Positions 1-8,009 of a stretch of 64,000 nucleotides of DNA are shown here, piece by piece (within the stretch, counting starts at the first letter, position 1; every line of letters begins with the position of its first letter). The DNA is from Phil1 sp040767925 (lineage in GTDB: Bacteria > Bacillota > Clostridia > Christensenellales > CAG-138): positions 186,001-250,000 of the forward strand of contig JAXGNN010000002.1 of the NCBI GenBank assembly GCA_040767925.1. The letters run 5' to 3'. The notes under the pieces are model-generated. The model had not been told where the DNA came from, did no database searches, and saw only the letters and a list, made by a program, of their open reading frames with translations. The translations under genes were made by a program, and so were the position numbers.

Positions 1-341
1 TTTTCCACGTCCACGCCGCTGATGTCGAAGCTGCGGCTAAAGGAGCCGTAGTAGCGCTCGCGGCGGATGTAGTTGCCCTTGCCGTCCTTCTCGTCCTTCT
101 CCTGCCGGCGCTCGGCGCTGACGGTGAGATAGTCGCCCTGAATGTCGATCTTGATGTCCTCTTTCGCGAAGCCGGGCAGCTCGGCTTCCAATTCATACGC
201 CCCGCCGATGTCCCGAATATCGGTGCGGAAGCGCATGTTTTCGCCGCTGCCGAAGAAATCCTTCTCGATCTTCTCCAACTCCCTGAACGGGTCGAAGGAA
301 AAGACGTTCTGCCTGCGCACAAACGGTACCAGTTCAAACAT
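1..341 (-). CDS. hsp20: Small heat shock protein Hsp20, partial at the left edge
   Basis: ATP-independent holdase chaperone of the alpha-crystallin family. The visible 113 residues begin MFELVPFVRRQNVF and run through a typical alpha-crystallin domain: a DIRDIGGAYELEAELPGF stretch, the DIKIDIQGDYLTV strand and RYYGSFSRSFD. The C-terminal end and its usual I-x-I tail lie outside the window. The start codon at 341 is preceded by an AGGAGG ribosome site at good distance. A perfect CIRCE operator lies about 125 bases upstream of the start, so repression by HrcA is expected. Family assignment is secure; only the truncation limits it. Confidence 0.95.
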   Translation of the reverse strand, partial: MFELVPFVRRQNVFSFDPFRELEKIEKDFFGSGENMRFRTDIRDIGGAYELEAELPGFAKEDIKIDIQGDYLTVSAERRQEKDEKDGKGNYIRRERYYGSFSRSFDISGVDVE

Positions 342-465
342 ATCGATAACCTCCTCATGCTTTATTTTTCTCGTTTGGCGGGATTTTTTATTCCCTTTCC
401 ACGTTACATATCGTAGCAGAAAAATATTGAGTAAAAACATAGGAATTGTAGAAGAAATGTTAAAA

Positions 466-492
466 TTAGCACTCTCCAGTCAAGAGTGCTAA
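466..492 (-). promoter_or_regulatory. CIRCE operator (HrcA site) upstream of hsp20
   Basis: Perfect inverted repeat TTAGCACTC-N9-GAGTGCTAA, identical to the CIRCE consensus. It lies between the end of the upstream minus-strand gene (513) and the hsp20 start (341). On the minus strand the spacer contains TTGACT, which could be a -35 element, so HrcA would block the promoter directly. Known: CIRCE normally controls groE and dnaK operons; its use at hsp20 is less usual but reported in Bacillota. Confidence 0.93.
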
Positions 493-512
493 ACAGTCTC
501 CATAGCTTGTGC

Positions 513-1019
513 TTAAAAAAGGACGAAGACGGTCCGATTGAACCAGGTATAGCCAAGGTCGATATACGGGAGATAGCGCATGCTCATCAGGATGCCGGAA
601 AGCAGCCACAGCGCCAAGAGGGCGCACAGCGCGAGGAGCAGCGTCATGAGCGCCTGGGCGGCGCGCGGCCTGCGTCCTGGCCTGGCGCAGCCCGCGCCCG
701 GGACGCGGGAAGGTTCCCGCTCGGCGCTTTCGACGATGCGCGAGACCGTTTCCCCGGTTTTCCTGCGCGCGGCCTCGACGAGCTCCGCGTCGATGCGCCG
801 GGACAGCGCGGCCTCGTCGATCTTCTCCTCCGGGAAGGCGCGCAAATGGCCTACGGCGTTTCGGAACGCTTCCGCGGAGAGGGCGCGCGCCACGGATTTA
901 TTCCCGTCCGCGAACGCGAGGGCATGCGCGAGGACCTCGGCGCCGCGCGAACGGATCAGTTCGCGCACGGCGTCCTCGTCGTTGTCGCGTATGCCTTGTA
1001 CGAGCGCCTCGATATCCAT
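513..1019 (-). CDS. Membrane-anchored protein with sigma-region-2-like N-terminus
   Basis: 168 residues, not assigned to a known family. The first ~80 residues (LVQGIRDNDEDAVRELIRSRG, then SVARALSAEAFRNAVGHLRAF) have the helical spacing of the region 2 helices of sigma-70 factors. No region 4 helix-turn-helix follows. Instead there is an arginine/proline-rich linker and one hydrophobic helix at about residues 125-147, with a short tail. It starts 9 bases after the end of the FAD oxidoreductase gene and may be co-transcribed with it. It could be a membrane-bound sigma-like or regulatory protein; the resemblance is by eye only. The reading frame is convincing by position and codon use. Confidence 0.6.
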   Translation of the reverse strand: MDIEALVQGIRDNDEDAVRELIRSRGAEVLAHALAFADGNKSVARALSAEAFRNAVGHLRAFPEEKIDEAALSRRIDAELVEAARRKTGETVSRIVESAEREPSRVPGAGCARPGRRPRAAQALMTLLLALCALLALWLLSGILMSMRYLPYIDLGYTWFNRTVFVLF

Positions 1020-1028
1020 ATACCGGCA

Positions 1029-2177
1029 TTATACCACAGCCGGCTCGAAAACAAGATGCCCTTCCTGAAATCTTTGCAAAGAGAGCGCGGAAACATCGAC
1101 GGTAGGCGGGATGCCGAGCACCATCTCGCTCACGGCCGCACCCGTCACGGGCCCGAACATGAAGCCGTGGCCCGAGAAGCCCGCTGCGAAATAGAGCCCC
1201 TCGACCTCCTCCGCGCGCCCGTAGATGGGCTGGCGGTCCGGGCTCATGACGTATAGCCCCGCCCACTGGCGCACGGCGCGCAGCTTCGCGAGCCTGGGCA
1301 GGACGAGCTCCACGGTTCTTGCCATCTCCTCGAGGAAGCGCCAGGAGGCGCGCACGTTGCCGTCCCGCGGCTCGTTTTCATCCCCCCGGCCCATGATGAA
1401 GGAGCCGTGCGGGGACTGCTGCACATAGAGGTTGAGCGAGAAGCCCATCACCATGGGATCCTGCATGGGCTCGACGGGCTCGGTCACGAGGATGTGGTGC
1501 CGCTCGCGATAAACCGGCAGCTCCGCGCCCGCGAGCGCGGCCAAATCGCCCGCCGCGCCGCCCGCGGCGACGACGACGCATTCGGTCTCGATATCCCCTT
1601 TGTCGGCGCGCACGCGCCGCACGCGGCCCCGCGCGACGTCGATGCCCGTCACGGCCGTATAGGAATTGAACTCCACCCCGAGCCGCTTCGCCGCGCGGCA
1701 AAACGCGTCCGTGGTCTTGAAGGGGTTGAGGAAGCCGTCCTTTTCGCAGAACGCGCCGCCTAAGAGGATCTCCGTATTGAGGTGCGGCACGATCTCCTTC
1801 ATCTCGGCGCAGTCCACCATGCGCGAAGGGATGCCGTTTCGGTGCTGCACGGCGATGTTCTTTTTGAACTGCTCCATCTCGCGCTCCGTGTCCGCGATTA
1901 AGAGATAGCCCTTCTGCTTGAATTCCACATCCCCTGGATATTCGAGGATTTCGTTCGCGCGCTCGTAGAATTCGATGCTGTATTTGCTAAGACGGCAGTT
2001 CATTTCCGTCCCCCACTGCATGCGAACGCCCGCCCCGCAGCGCCCGGTCGAGCCGGAGCAGACGTAGCCCTGCTCGAGCACGACCACGTCCCTCATGCCG
2101 CGCCTGGCGAGGTTCCACGCGATGGAGCAGCCGCTGATGCCGCCGCCGATGATGACGACCGCCGCCTTATTCTTCAT
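1029..2177 (-). CDS. FAD-dependent amine oxidoreductase (DadA/SoxB-type), proline dehydrogenase-like catalytic subunit
   Basis: 382 residues. An N-terminal Rossmann FAD motif (VVIIGGGISGCSIAWNLARRG) and the C-terminal GLYFAAGFSGHGFMFGP motif are typical of glycine/D-amino-acid oxidase and sarcosine oxidase beta-subunit relatives. It is the last enzyme gene of a run of overlapping minus-strand genes that also encode a BFD-type protein, a ferredoxin, a second FAD subunit and a small [2Fe-2S] protein, headed by P5C dehydrogenase. That composition matches the multisubunit dye-linked proline dehydrogenases in which the DadA-like subunit oxidises the amino acid. Substrate is inferred (L-proline, D-proline or hydroxyproline). 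Sarcosine or another secondary amine is the main alternative. Its start overlaps the upstream BFD-type gene by 11 bases. Confidence 0.85.
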   Translation of the reverse strand: MKNKAAVVIIGGGISGCSIAWNLARRGMRDVVVLEQGYVCSGSTGRCGAGVRMQWGTEMNCRLSKYSIEFYERANEILEYPGDVEFKQKGYLLIADTEREMEQFKKNIAVQHRNGIPSRMVDCAEMKEIVPHLNTEILLGGAFCEKDGFLNPFKTTDAFCRAAKRLGVEFNSYTAVTGIDVARGRVRRVRADKGDIETECVVVAAGGAAGDLAALAGAELPVYRERHHILVTEPVEPMQDPMVMGFSLNLYVQQSPHGSFIMGRGDENEPRDGNVRASWRFLEEMARTVELVLPRLAKLRAVRQWAGLYVMSPDRQPIYGRAEEVEGLYFAAGFSGHGFMFGPVTGAAVSEMVLGIPPTVDVSALSLQRFQEGHLVFEPAVV

Positions 2178-2454
2178 TCCGCTTCGCCTCCCGCGCGATC
2201 GCCTCGAGCGTCACGCCCACGACGGGCGGGCGCGAGGTCTGGGAAATCAGTTCGCTCACGGGCTTCCCCGTCCTTTGGGAAAGCTCCCGGAGCACGAGCT
2301 GGGAGCAGGTTTTCCCTTGGCAGGGCCCCATGCCCACGCGCGCGAGGCGCTTGATTTCATCGAAGCCGGTGTAGCCCTCGTCGATCAATTGCCTCACCCG
2401 CTCGAGCGTCACGTCCGAACAGCGGCAGATGATGGTATCCCTCGCGTCGTTCAC
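2167..2454 (-). CDS. BFD-like [2Fe-2S]-binding subunit
   Basis: 95-residue stand-alone BFD-like domain. The four cluster cysteines are visible in IICRCSDVT (C-x-C) and MGPCQGKTCSQ (C-x4-C). In related amine oxidases this domain is fused to the C-terminus of the FAD alpha subunit; here it is a separate gene. It overlaps the ferredoxin gene upstream by 4 bases (ATGA type) and the catalytic FAD gene downstream by 11, so translational coupling is likely. Probable role: electron relay between the two FAD subunits. Confidence 0.85.
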   Translation of the reverse strand: MNDARDTIICRCSDVTLERVRQLIDEGYTGFDEIKRLARVGMGPCQGKTCSQLVLRELSQRTGKPVSELISQTSRPPVVGVTLEAIAREAKRNEE

Positions 2455-2960
2455 GCCTTTGCCCCTTTCCGCACACGGATCGCGCGCGCGCTGAAAAGAT
2501 ATGCCTTATCCGTCCGGAAGCGCACCACGGGCGTCCTGTCGAAGGAAGCCGGGTTGAGCACCTGCGTCACGACGCCCGAGGAGACCACCTCGCCCGCGCG
2601 GTCCGCAACGTCCACCACATCGCCCTTTTCGGGCAGCGGCAAAAACTCGTGGGGCACGCTGAACTCCACCGCGCCGTCGCCCGCCGAGGCGTCCACGAGC
2701 AGTATGGCGAGCCCCGGGCATCTCGAGAGGCAGAGCCCGCAGCCGGTGCATCTGTCGTGATCGACGACGGGGATCTCGTTGATGTCGCTCCCCACGACGA
2801 TCGCGCCCGCGGGGCACGCCGTCTCGCAGGGGTTGCAGGGGATGCGCCTGAAGCACTCCACGACCGCCACGCGGCCCCTTTTCATCCGCTCGAACGAGGG
2901 GAACTTCTCCATGACCATGTCCGGCGTGGGGATGCCGGTTTTTTCAAACAGATCGGCCAT
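2451..2960 (-). CDS. Ferredoxin-type 4Fe-4S dicluster subunit
   Basis: 169 residues. Two cluster motifs are visible: a C-N-P-C-E-T-A-CP motif preceded by an extra cysteine (residues ~35-50), and CTGCGLCLSRCP with the full C-x2-C-x2-C-x3-CP pattern. The second half (HEFLPLPEKGDVVDVADRAGEV) looks like a small beta-barrel. The gene overlaps both neighbours, so it belongs to the dehydrogenase complex and probably passes electrons from the amine-oxidising FAD to the second flavin or to an external carrier. Confidence 0.85.
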   Translation of the reverse strand: MADLFEKTGIPTPDMVMEKFPSFERMKRGRVAVVECFRRIPCNPCETACPAGAIVVGSDINEIPVVDHDRCTGCGLCLSRCPGLAILLVDASAGDGAVEFSVPHEFLPLPEKGDVVDVADRAGEVVSSGVVTQVLNPASFDRTPVVRFRTDKAYLFSARAIRVRKGAKA

Positions 2961-4047
2961 TGCCCGCCTCCTTCCTCAGCAGCTCGAGCCCGCTTAGAAT
3001 ATGCCTGCCCGCCTCGCCCGCGCGGAGGGCGGAGAGCTGCGCGCGAAGGCGCGCGTCGAGCGCCGCCTCGTCGGGATGCGAAAAGCCCGCGCGCTTCGCG
3101 GCGTACAGCCCCGCGATCGCGCCCTCCACCATGGCGGCGGAAGCTTCCTCGATGCCCGAGGCGTCCCCCGCGACGAATATGCCGGGCACGCTCGTTTCAT
3201 ACTGTTCGTTCCGCTCCGGCACGCTGCCGCCGAGCTGCGGGATATAGCGCATGGCGCAGCCCGCCATGGCGACGAGCTCCGTGAGCGGCGTAAGGCCGAC
3301 GGAGATGCACATCACGTCCGTCTCGACGGTCTGCTCCGTGCCGGGGATGGGGACGAAGCGTTCGTCCACCTTGGCGACGACCGCCCGCTCGAGGCGGCCC
3401 CTACCCTGCGCGCGCACCACCGTGCGGGAGGTATAGATCGGCACGCCGAGCCTTCGGATCTTCGCGGCGTGCACGAGATAGCCGCCGATGCGCGGCGCGG
3501 CGTCTATGATCATCGCGACCTCGACCCCCGCCTGCATGAGCTGATAGCTCACGATGAGGCCGATGTTGCCGGCGCCCACCATCAGCACGCGGCGGCCGGG
3601 TTTGACGCCGCAGACGTTCATAAGCGTCTGCACCGCCCCCGCGCCGTAGATGCCGGGCAGGTCGTTGTTGGGAAACGCGAGCGTCTTCTCATGCGCGCCC
3701 GTCGCGATGACGGTGCTCTTCGGGAGGAACTTAGAATATTCCCCGCCCCTGAGCGTTGTGACGACGCCGTCCTCATAGATGCCCAGCGCCGTGCAGCCGG
3801 GGAGGAGCTCGACCCGCCCGCCAAACGCGGCGAGCTGTGAGATCAGCTTTTCCGGGATATCGATGCCGCGCACGGAGGCGTGCTGCTCCCTCGAGCCGAA
3901 AAACATGTGCGTCTGCTTGACGAGCTGCCCGCCCATGCGCGCCGCGCGGTCGAGGACCGTCACCCGCGCCCCGGCCTCCGCGGCCGAGAGCGCCGCGCAA
4001 AGCCCCGCCGGGCCCCCGCCGATCACGAGCACATCGGTCGCGTTCAT
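2944..4047 (-). CDS. FAD/NAD(P)-binding oxidoreductase subunit (HcnB/SoxA-core-like)
   Basis: 367 residues. Two dinucleotide-binding motifs, LVIGGGPAGLCAALSAAEAG at the start and VLMVGAGNIGLIVSYQLMQAG in the middle, and a C-terminal VPGIFVAGDASGIEEASAAM motif place it in the pyridine-nucleotide-disulfide oxidoreductase fold used by HcnB, opine oxidase and the alpha subunit of multimeric proline dehydrogenases. The BFD domain often fused at the C-terminus is here encoded separately two genes downstream. It overlaps its neighbours by 17 and 4 bases. Likely role: accepts electrons from the catalytic FAD subunit via the Fe-S proteins. Confidence 0.87.
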   Translation of the reverse strand: MNATDVLVIGGGPAGLCAALSAAEAGARVTVLDRAARMGGQLVKQTHMFFGSREQHASVRGIDIPEKLISQLAAFGGRVELLPGCTALGIYEDGVVTTLRGGEYSKFLPKSTVIATGAHEKTLAFPNNDLPGIYGAGAVQTLMNVCGVKPGRRVLMVGAGNIGLIVSYQLMQAGVEVAMIIDAAPRIGGYLVHAAKIRRLGVPIYTSRTVVRAQGRGRLERAVVAKVDERFVPIPGTEQTVETDVMCISVGLTPLTELVAMAGCAMRYIPQLGGSVPERNEQYETSVPGIFVAGDASGIEEASAAMVEGAIAGLYAAKRAGFSHPDEAALDARLRAQLSALRAGEAGRHILSGLELLRKEAGNGRSV

Positions 4048-4352
4048 CCGAGCACCCCCTTGCCCTGCTGCGTGCGCACGTCCATGCCCTCGCGCAGCTC
4101 CGTCACGCAGGTTTTTACGTTCGCAACGCCGTCCACCGTCATCATGCAGGAGGAGCAGTTGCCGATGGCGCAGTAAAACCCGCGCGGGCGGTGCAGCTCC
4201 TGGCTGTAGGCGAGCGTCAAAACGCCGTTCGCGTGCAGCGCGGACTGAATCGTGTCCCCCTCGAGGCCTTCCAGGGGCTTGCCGTCATAGGTGAAGCGCA
4301 GCTTTTTCCGTTCGGGGAAGTCGAGTATCGGATGGGATGAAATCCTTTCCAT
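4044..4352 (-). CDS. Small [2Fe-2S] ferredoxin-like subunit (HcnA/SoxA N-terminal type)
   Basis: 102 residues starting MERISSHPILDF. The plant-ferredoxin-type cluster motif C-x4-C-x2-C with a later cysteine is visible in CAIGNCSSCMMTVDG...KTC. I chose the ATG at 4352 because GGAGG lies five bases before it; an ATG at 4364 gives four more residues but has no ribosome site. The 4-base overlap with the FAD gene indicates coupling. It is the small partner of the HcnB-like subunit. Confidence 0.85.
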   Translation of the reverse strand: MERISSHPILDFPERKKLRFTYDGKPLEGLEGDTIQSALHANGVLTLAYSQELHRPRGFYCAIGNCSSCMMTVDGVANVKTCVTELREGMDVRTQQGKGVLG

Positions 4353-4460
4353 TTCCGCCTCCATGCTTGCGTTTGCTGAAAATGCGTACGAAATACCCGC
4401 CCTCCGCCGCCGCATGCCCGGCGAGGGAAGGTCCTGTTCGGGCGATTTTATTGCGCCCTT

Positions 4461-6089
4461 TTACTTTTCGCTCATGTATGGGTAATCCGCGGCCTTCGCG
4501 GGGACAAACGTTTCCTTGATCGTGCGGGGGCTGACCCAGCGGATGAGGTTCAGCTCGCTCCCCGCCTTGTCGTTGGTGCCGGACGCGCGCGCGCCGCCGA
4601 AGGGCTGCTGGCCGACCACCGCGCCCGTGGGCTTGTCGTTGATGTAGAAGTTGCCCGCCGCGTTCGAGAGCGCCGCCTCCATGCGCAGTACGGCGTTCCT
4701 GTCGTCGGCGAAGATGGCGCCCGTGAGCGCGTAGGCCGTGGAGGAATCGCACAGGGCGAGCGTCTCCTCGAGCTTTTCATCCTCGTAGACGTAGACCGTC
4801 AGCACGGGGCCGAACAGCTCCGTGACCATGGTCGGGAAGTCCGGCTTCTTCGCGCGGATGAGCGTGGGGTGGATGAAATAGCCTTTCGAGCCGTCGTACC
4901 CGCCGCAGATGAACTCCGCGTCGGGCGAGGCCTTGGCCATGTCGATGTAGGAGGCGATCTTGTTGAAGGACGCCTCGTCGATGACCGCGCCCATGAAGTT
5001 CGTGAAGTCCGCGACGTCCCCGACCTTGAGGGGCTTGAGAAGCGCAAGGGTTTTCTCCTTCACACCCTCCCAGAGGGACGCCGGGACATACGCGCGGGAG
5101 GCCGCGGAGCACTTCTGCCCCTGATACTCGTACGCGCCGCGCACCATCGCCGCGGCGAGCGCGCCGACGTCGGCGCTCGGGTGCGCGAAGATGAAATCCT
5201 TGCCGCCCGTTTCGCCCACGAGCCGGGGATAGGAACGATAACTCTGGATGTTCGCGCCGACGGCGCTCCACACGCCGGAAAAAACCTCCGTGGAGCCCGT
5301 GAAGTGGAAGCCCGCCATGCGCGGGTCCGCGACGAGCACGCGGGAAACCTCTCCCCCGCGCGCGGGGAGGAAGTTGACGACGCCCGCGGGAAGCCCGGCT
5401 TCCATGAGAAGGCGCATCACGTAATAGTTCGATAAAACCGCCGTCGACGCCGGCTTCCAGACGACCGCGTTCCCCATGAGGGCGGGCGCCGCGGGCAGGT
5501 TGCCGCCGATGGAGGTGAAGTTGAACGGCGTGATGGCGAGGACGAACCCGTCGAGCGGGCGGTATTCCACGCGGTTCCACACGCCCCTGGCGTTCTCGGG
5601 CTGGCGGCTGTAGATACCCGCGGCGAAATGGGCGTTGTAGCGGAAGAAGTCGCACAGCTCGCACGCGGCGTCGATCTCCGCCTGATAGGCGGTCTTGCTC
5701 TGGCCGAGCATGGTGGCCGCGTTGATCTTCGCGCGCCACGGGCCCGCGAGCAGCTCCGCCGCCTTTAGGAAAACGGACGCGCGGTGCTCGAAGGGCATCC
5801 CCGCCCAGGCGTCCCGCGCCGCGCACGCGGCGTCCGCCGCCATGCGAAGCTCCTTCTCCCCGGCGATGCAGTAGCGCGCGAGCACGTGCCGGTGGTCGTG
5901 CGGCATGACGACCTCGCCGAACCTGTCCGTCCAGACCTCCCTGCCGCCGATGACGAGGGGGATCTCGGCCACGGCCTTGGACTGCCTTTCGATTTCCGCC
6001 TTGAGCTCGGCGCGCTCGGGACTCCCGGGAAGATACGCCTTCACCGGCTCGTTGTACGGTTGGGGGAGAGTGAAAAATCCGTTCGCCAT
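4461..6089 (-). CDS. pruA: L-glutamate gamma-semialdehyde (1-pyrroline-5-carboxylate) dehydrogenase
   Basis: Oxidises glutamate semialdehyde/P5C to glutamate with NAD+, the second step of proline breakdown. 542 residues, full length for the ALDH4A1-type family. Family features: the TPFNFTSIGGNLPAAPALMGNAVVWKPAS cofactor region, FTGSTEVF, LVGETGGKDF with the conserved Glu, and YQGQKCSAASRAYVP with the catalytic Cys. GGAGG stands nine bases before the start and a strong promoter lies 34 bases further upstream. It heads the operon whose next five genes encode a proline dehydrogenase-like complex, which gives a full route from proline (or 4-hydroxyproline) to glutamate (or 4-hydroxyglutamate). 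Confidence 0.93.
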   Translation of the reverse strand: MANGFFTLPQPYNEPVKAYLPGSPERAELKAEIERQSKAVAEIPLVIGGREVWTDRFGEVVMPHDHRHVLARYCIAGEKELRMAADAACAARDAWAGMPFEHRASVFLKAAELLAGPWRAKINAATMLGQSKTAYQAEIDAACELCDFFRYNAHFAAGIYSRQPENARGVWNRVEYRPLDGFVLAITPFNFTSIGGNLPAAPALMGNAVVWKPASTAVLSNYYVMRLLMEAGLPAGVVNFLPARGGEVSRVLVADPRMAGFHFTGSTEVFSGVWSAVGANIQSYRSYPRLVGETGGKDFIFAHPSADVGALAAAMVRGAYEYQGQKCSAASRAYVPASLWEGVKEKTLALLKPLKVGDVADFTNFMGAVIDEASFNKIASYIDMAKASPDAEFICGGYDGSKGYFIHPTLIRAKKPDFPTMVTELFGPVLTVYVYEDEKLEETLALCDSSTAYALTGAIFADDRNAVLRMEAALSNAAGNFYINDKPTGAVVGQQPFGGARASGTNDKAGSELNLIRWVSPRTIKETFVPAKAADYPYMSEK

Positions 6090-6122
6090 AAAGATATGCC
6101 CTCCTAGTACGATTGCAGCCTT

Positions 6123-6151
6123 AGTATATTATGCCGCTTTTGCCTTGTCAA
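6123..6151 (-). promoter_or_regulatory. Sigma-A promoter of the proline catabolic operon
   Basis: Read on the minus strand: -35 TTGACA (6151-6146), 17-base spacer, -10 TATACT (6128-6123). Eleven of twelve positions match consensus. It lies directly upstream of the P5C dehydrogenase ribosome site. No obvious operator repeat is seen beside it. Confidence 0.85.
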
Positions 6152-6253
6152 TCGCCGGAACGGACGAAATTCTAGAACGCGTTCTTGTTATTTTTCTGTC
6201 GAGGCCGGCCCGCCAAAAGGCGCCCCGTTTCGGGTTTGTTCAAGCCTCGCATC

Positions 6254-7855
6254 TCATGCCGTATGCCGGGTCATATCGATCACTTCGTCAAAACGGCCGA
6301 CGTTTGTCTCGCTGAACTGATGCGAGATCACGAGCAGCGTTCTCCCCTCGAGCGTCAGGAGAAATTCCTCCACCGCGCGCGCCGTGGCCTCGTCCAGATT
6401 GGCGAGCGGCTCGTCCGCAATGAGAACCTCCGTATCCCGAAGCAGCGCCCGCGCGAGGCAGATGCGCCGCCGTTCGCCGCCCGAAAGGTTCACCCCGTCC
6501 TGCGCGACGACAGCGTCGAGCAGGGGTTTTTGCGCAAAGCGAAAAAGCCCCAATCGGTTCAGCACGTCCGTCAACCGCGCGTCGTCGACCTCGCGGTACA
6601 TGGTGAGGTTGTTGCGCAGCGTGTCGTTGAACACGAACGCCTCCTGCCGGGCGACGGTGATCAGCGAATAGGTGACGGCATATCGGTCGATGGGAATCCC
6701 GTCGATCAGGATGCGCCCCGCGCCCGCCTCGAAGTAGCGAAGCAGCAGGTTGGCCGCCGTCGTCTTCCCGCAGCCGCTGCGGCCTTTCAGGAGATACCGT
6801 TTGCCTTTTTCAAGAACGAGGTTGAAATCCGCGAGGACGGGTCTCTCCCCGTCGTAGGAAAAGCTGACGCCCTCAAAGCGGATATCCCGCTCCAGCCCGG
6901 GCGCGGTTTCACGGCCCGCCGCGCCCGTTCCCGCGGCGAGAAAGTCTTCCATGGCGCGGCACACCGGGCGGATCGCCACCAGCTCGCGGATGATTCCCGA
7001 AAGCGCGATCAGCGGATATGAAAGCTGATCGATCATGCCGATCGCCACGAAGAAGTCCCCGGCGGAAAAATCGCCCGCGAGCACGAGCCGGGCCGCATAA
7101 GCCAGTATGGCAAAGTAAGAGAGATAGGAAATCAGCGTCGTGATCAACCGCGCGAGGATGCCGACCTGCGCGTTTTGGAGCATCTTCCTCGCCGCCTCGC
7201 CGTTAACCGGGGCAAAGCGCTCGAGCACGCGGCGCTCGGCCGAAAAGTTCTTGATGACCTCGAAGCCGGAAAGCCAATCGTCCACCCGGGCGACGGCCGT
7301 CTCGAGCGCCCTGAGGGAATCCTCCTGCGCCTTCTGCAGGCGCGCTTCGATCAGTTTGGGCACATACAGGGGCGTTGTGAGAAGCAGCAACGTCAGGATC
7401 GCGACGCGCCAGTCCAAAAGGAAAAGAGCGCCGCTTACGAAAAGAATCTTAAAGCCGATCTCCCAGATCATCGGCAGCATCGCGAAGCGCCTCTGACAGA
7501 TCGTGTCGGCCTCGTTGGTATACTTCGCGATATATTCGCCCTGCGGGCGTTCCCTGAATCGCACGTAGTCGCGCGCGAGAATGCTTGCGAATATGTCCGC
7601 CTTGAGCTCGCGTGCGCAGCCTGCCGTAAAGCGGGCGCTCAGGCGGTCATACAGGTAAAACAGAGCCACCTCGGCAAGGATGAATCCAAAGAGCAGCAGC
7701 GCATGGCGCAGCGTCCCGCGAATATTTCCCGCGAGGGCGCTGTCCAGCACATCCCCTTTGAAAAACTGAAGAACGACCGCAAAAGCCGTGCTGAAGAAGA
7801 CGCAAACCAGAGCGCCGTAATACGCGGCGCGGTTTAATCGTATGTATTTTTTCAT
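6254..7855 (-). CDS. ABC transporter, fused membrane and ATPase domains
   Basis: 533-residue half-transporter, exporter type (type IV fold), expected to act as a homodimer. N-terminal membrane domain with about six helices (residues ~10-290); C-terminal ATPase with Walker A GRSGCGKTT (around 350), signature LSGGERRR, Walker B VLIADEPLANLD and H-loop VISHQ. The start at 7855 has a GGAGG site. It is preceded by its own promoter and a ~110-base leader with a tiny ORF and a hairpin, suggesting expression control by ribosome behaviour. Substrate cannot be read from sequence; drug, peptide or lipid export are all possible. Confidence 0.88.
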   Translation of the reverse strand: MKKYIRLNRAAYYGALVCVFFSTAFAVVLQFFKGDVLDSALAGNIRGTLRHALLLFGFILAEVALFYLYDRLSARFTAGCARELKADIFASILARDYVRFRERPQGEYIAKYTNEADTICQRRFAMLPMIWEIGFKILFVSGALFLLDWRVAILTLLLLTTPLYVPKLIEARLQKAQEDSLRALETAVARVDDWLSGFEVIKNFSAERRVLERFAPVNGEAARKMLQNAQVGILARLITTLISYLSYFAILAYAARLVLAGDFSAGDFFVAIGMIDQLSYPLIALSGIIRELVAIRPVCRAMEDFLAAGTGAAGRETAPGLERDIRFEGVSFSYDGERPVLADFNLVLEKGKRYLLKGRSGCGKTTAANLLLRYFEAGAGRILIDGIPIDRYAVTYSLITVARQEAFVFNDTLRNNLTMYREVDDARLTDVLNRLGLFRFAQKPLLDAVVAQDGVNLSGGERRRICLARALLRDTEVLIADEPLANLDEATARAVEEFLLTLEGRTLLVISHQFSETNVGRFDEVIDMTRHTA

Positions 7856-7881
7856 GTGGTTCCTCCCTTTCGCGAACGGGC

Positions 7882-7914
7882 GACAGAAGGAGGAAAAAAG
7901 AATTTCCTTCTATC
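7882..7914 (-). promoter_or_regulatory. Leader hairpin before the ABC transporter
   Basis: Ten-base-pair stem: arms 7914-7905 and 7891-7882 with one T-G pair, loop T-rich. It starts just after the stop codon of the 8-residue leader ORF and ends 26 bases before the transporter start. No T-run follows the second arm, so it is not a simple terminator. Position suits a translation-coupled attenuator; this is inference. Confidence 0.5.
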
Positions 7915-7916
7915 GC

Positions 7917-7943
7917 TTAGAAGGAAGCCCGGCGCCGAACCAT
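7917..7943 (-). CDS. Leader peptide MVRRRASF (8 codons)
   Basis: A very short ORF within the 5' leader of the ABC transporter mRNA, with a GGAGG ribosome site five bases before its ATG. The product MVRRRASF has three arginines in a row. It lies about 22 bases downstream of the inferred transcription start, and its stop is followed at once by a 10-bp hairpin. The layout resembles the leader peptides that control drug-resistance ABC proteins and erm genes through ribosome stalling. That it is translated is inference. Confidence 0.45.
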   Translation of the reverse strand: MVRRRASF

Positions 7944-7971
7944 AAAAACCTCCGTTTTGATCGGATGTTTC

Positions 7972-8000
7972 ATCATATCATGCGCGCATGTTTCTGACAA
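7972..8000 (-). promoter_or_regulatory. Promoter of the ABC transporter leader
   Basis: On the minus strand: -35 TTGTCA (8000-7995), 17-base spacer, -10 TATGAT (7977-7972). Good match in sequence and spacing; places the transcription start near 7965, upstream of the leader ORF. Confidence 0.75.
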
Positions 8001-8009
8001 TCGATTTCC

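Noticed and set aside
142..492. Plus-strand ORF over hsp20
   Set aside because: Antisense to a clear Hsp20 gene and its promoter; low-complexity product without a ribosome site.
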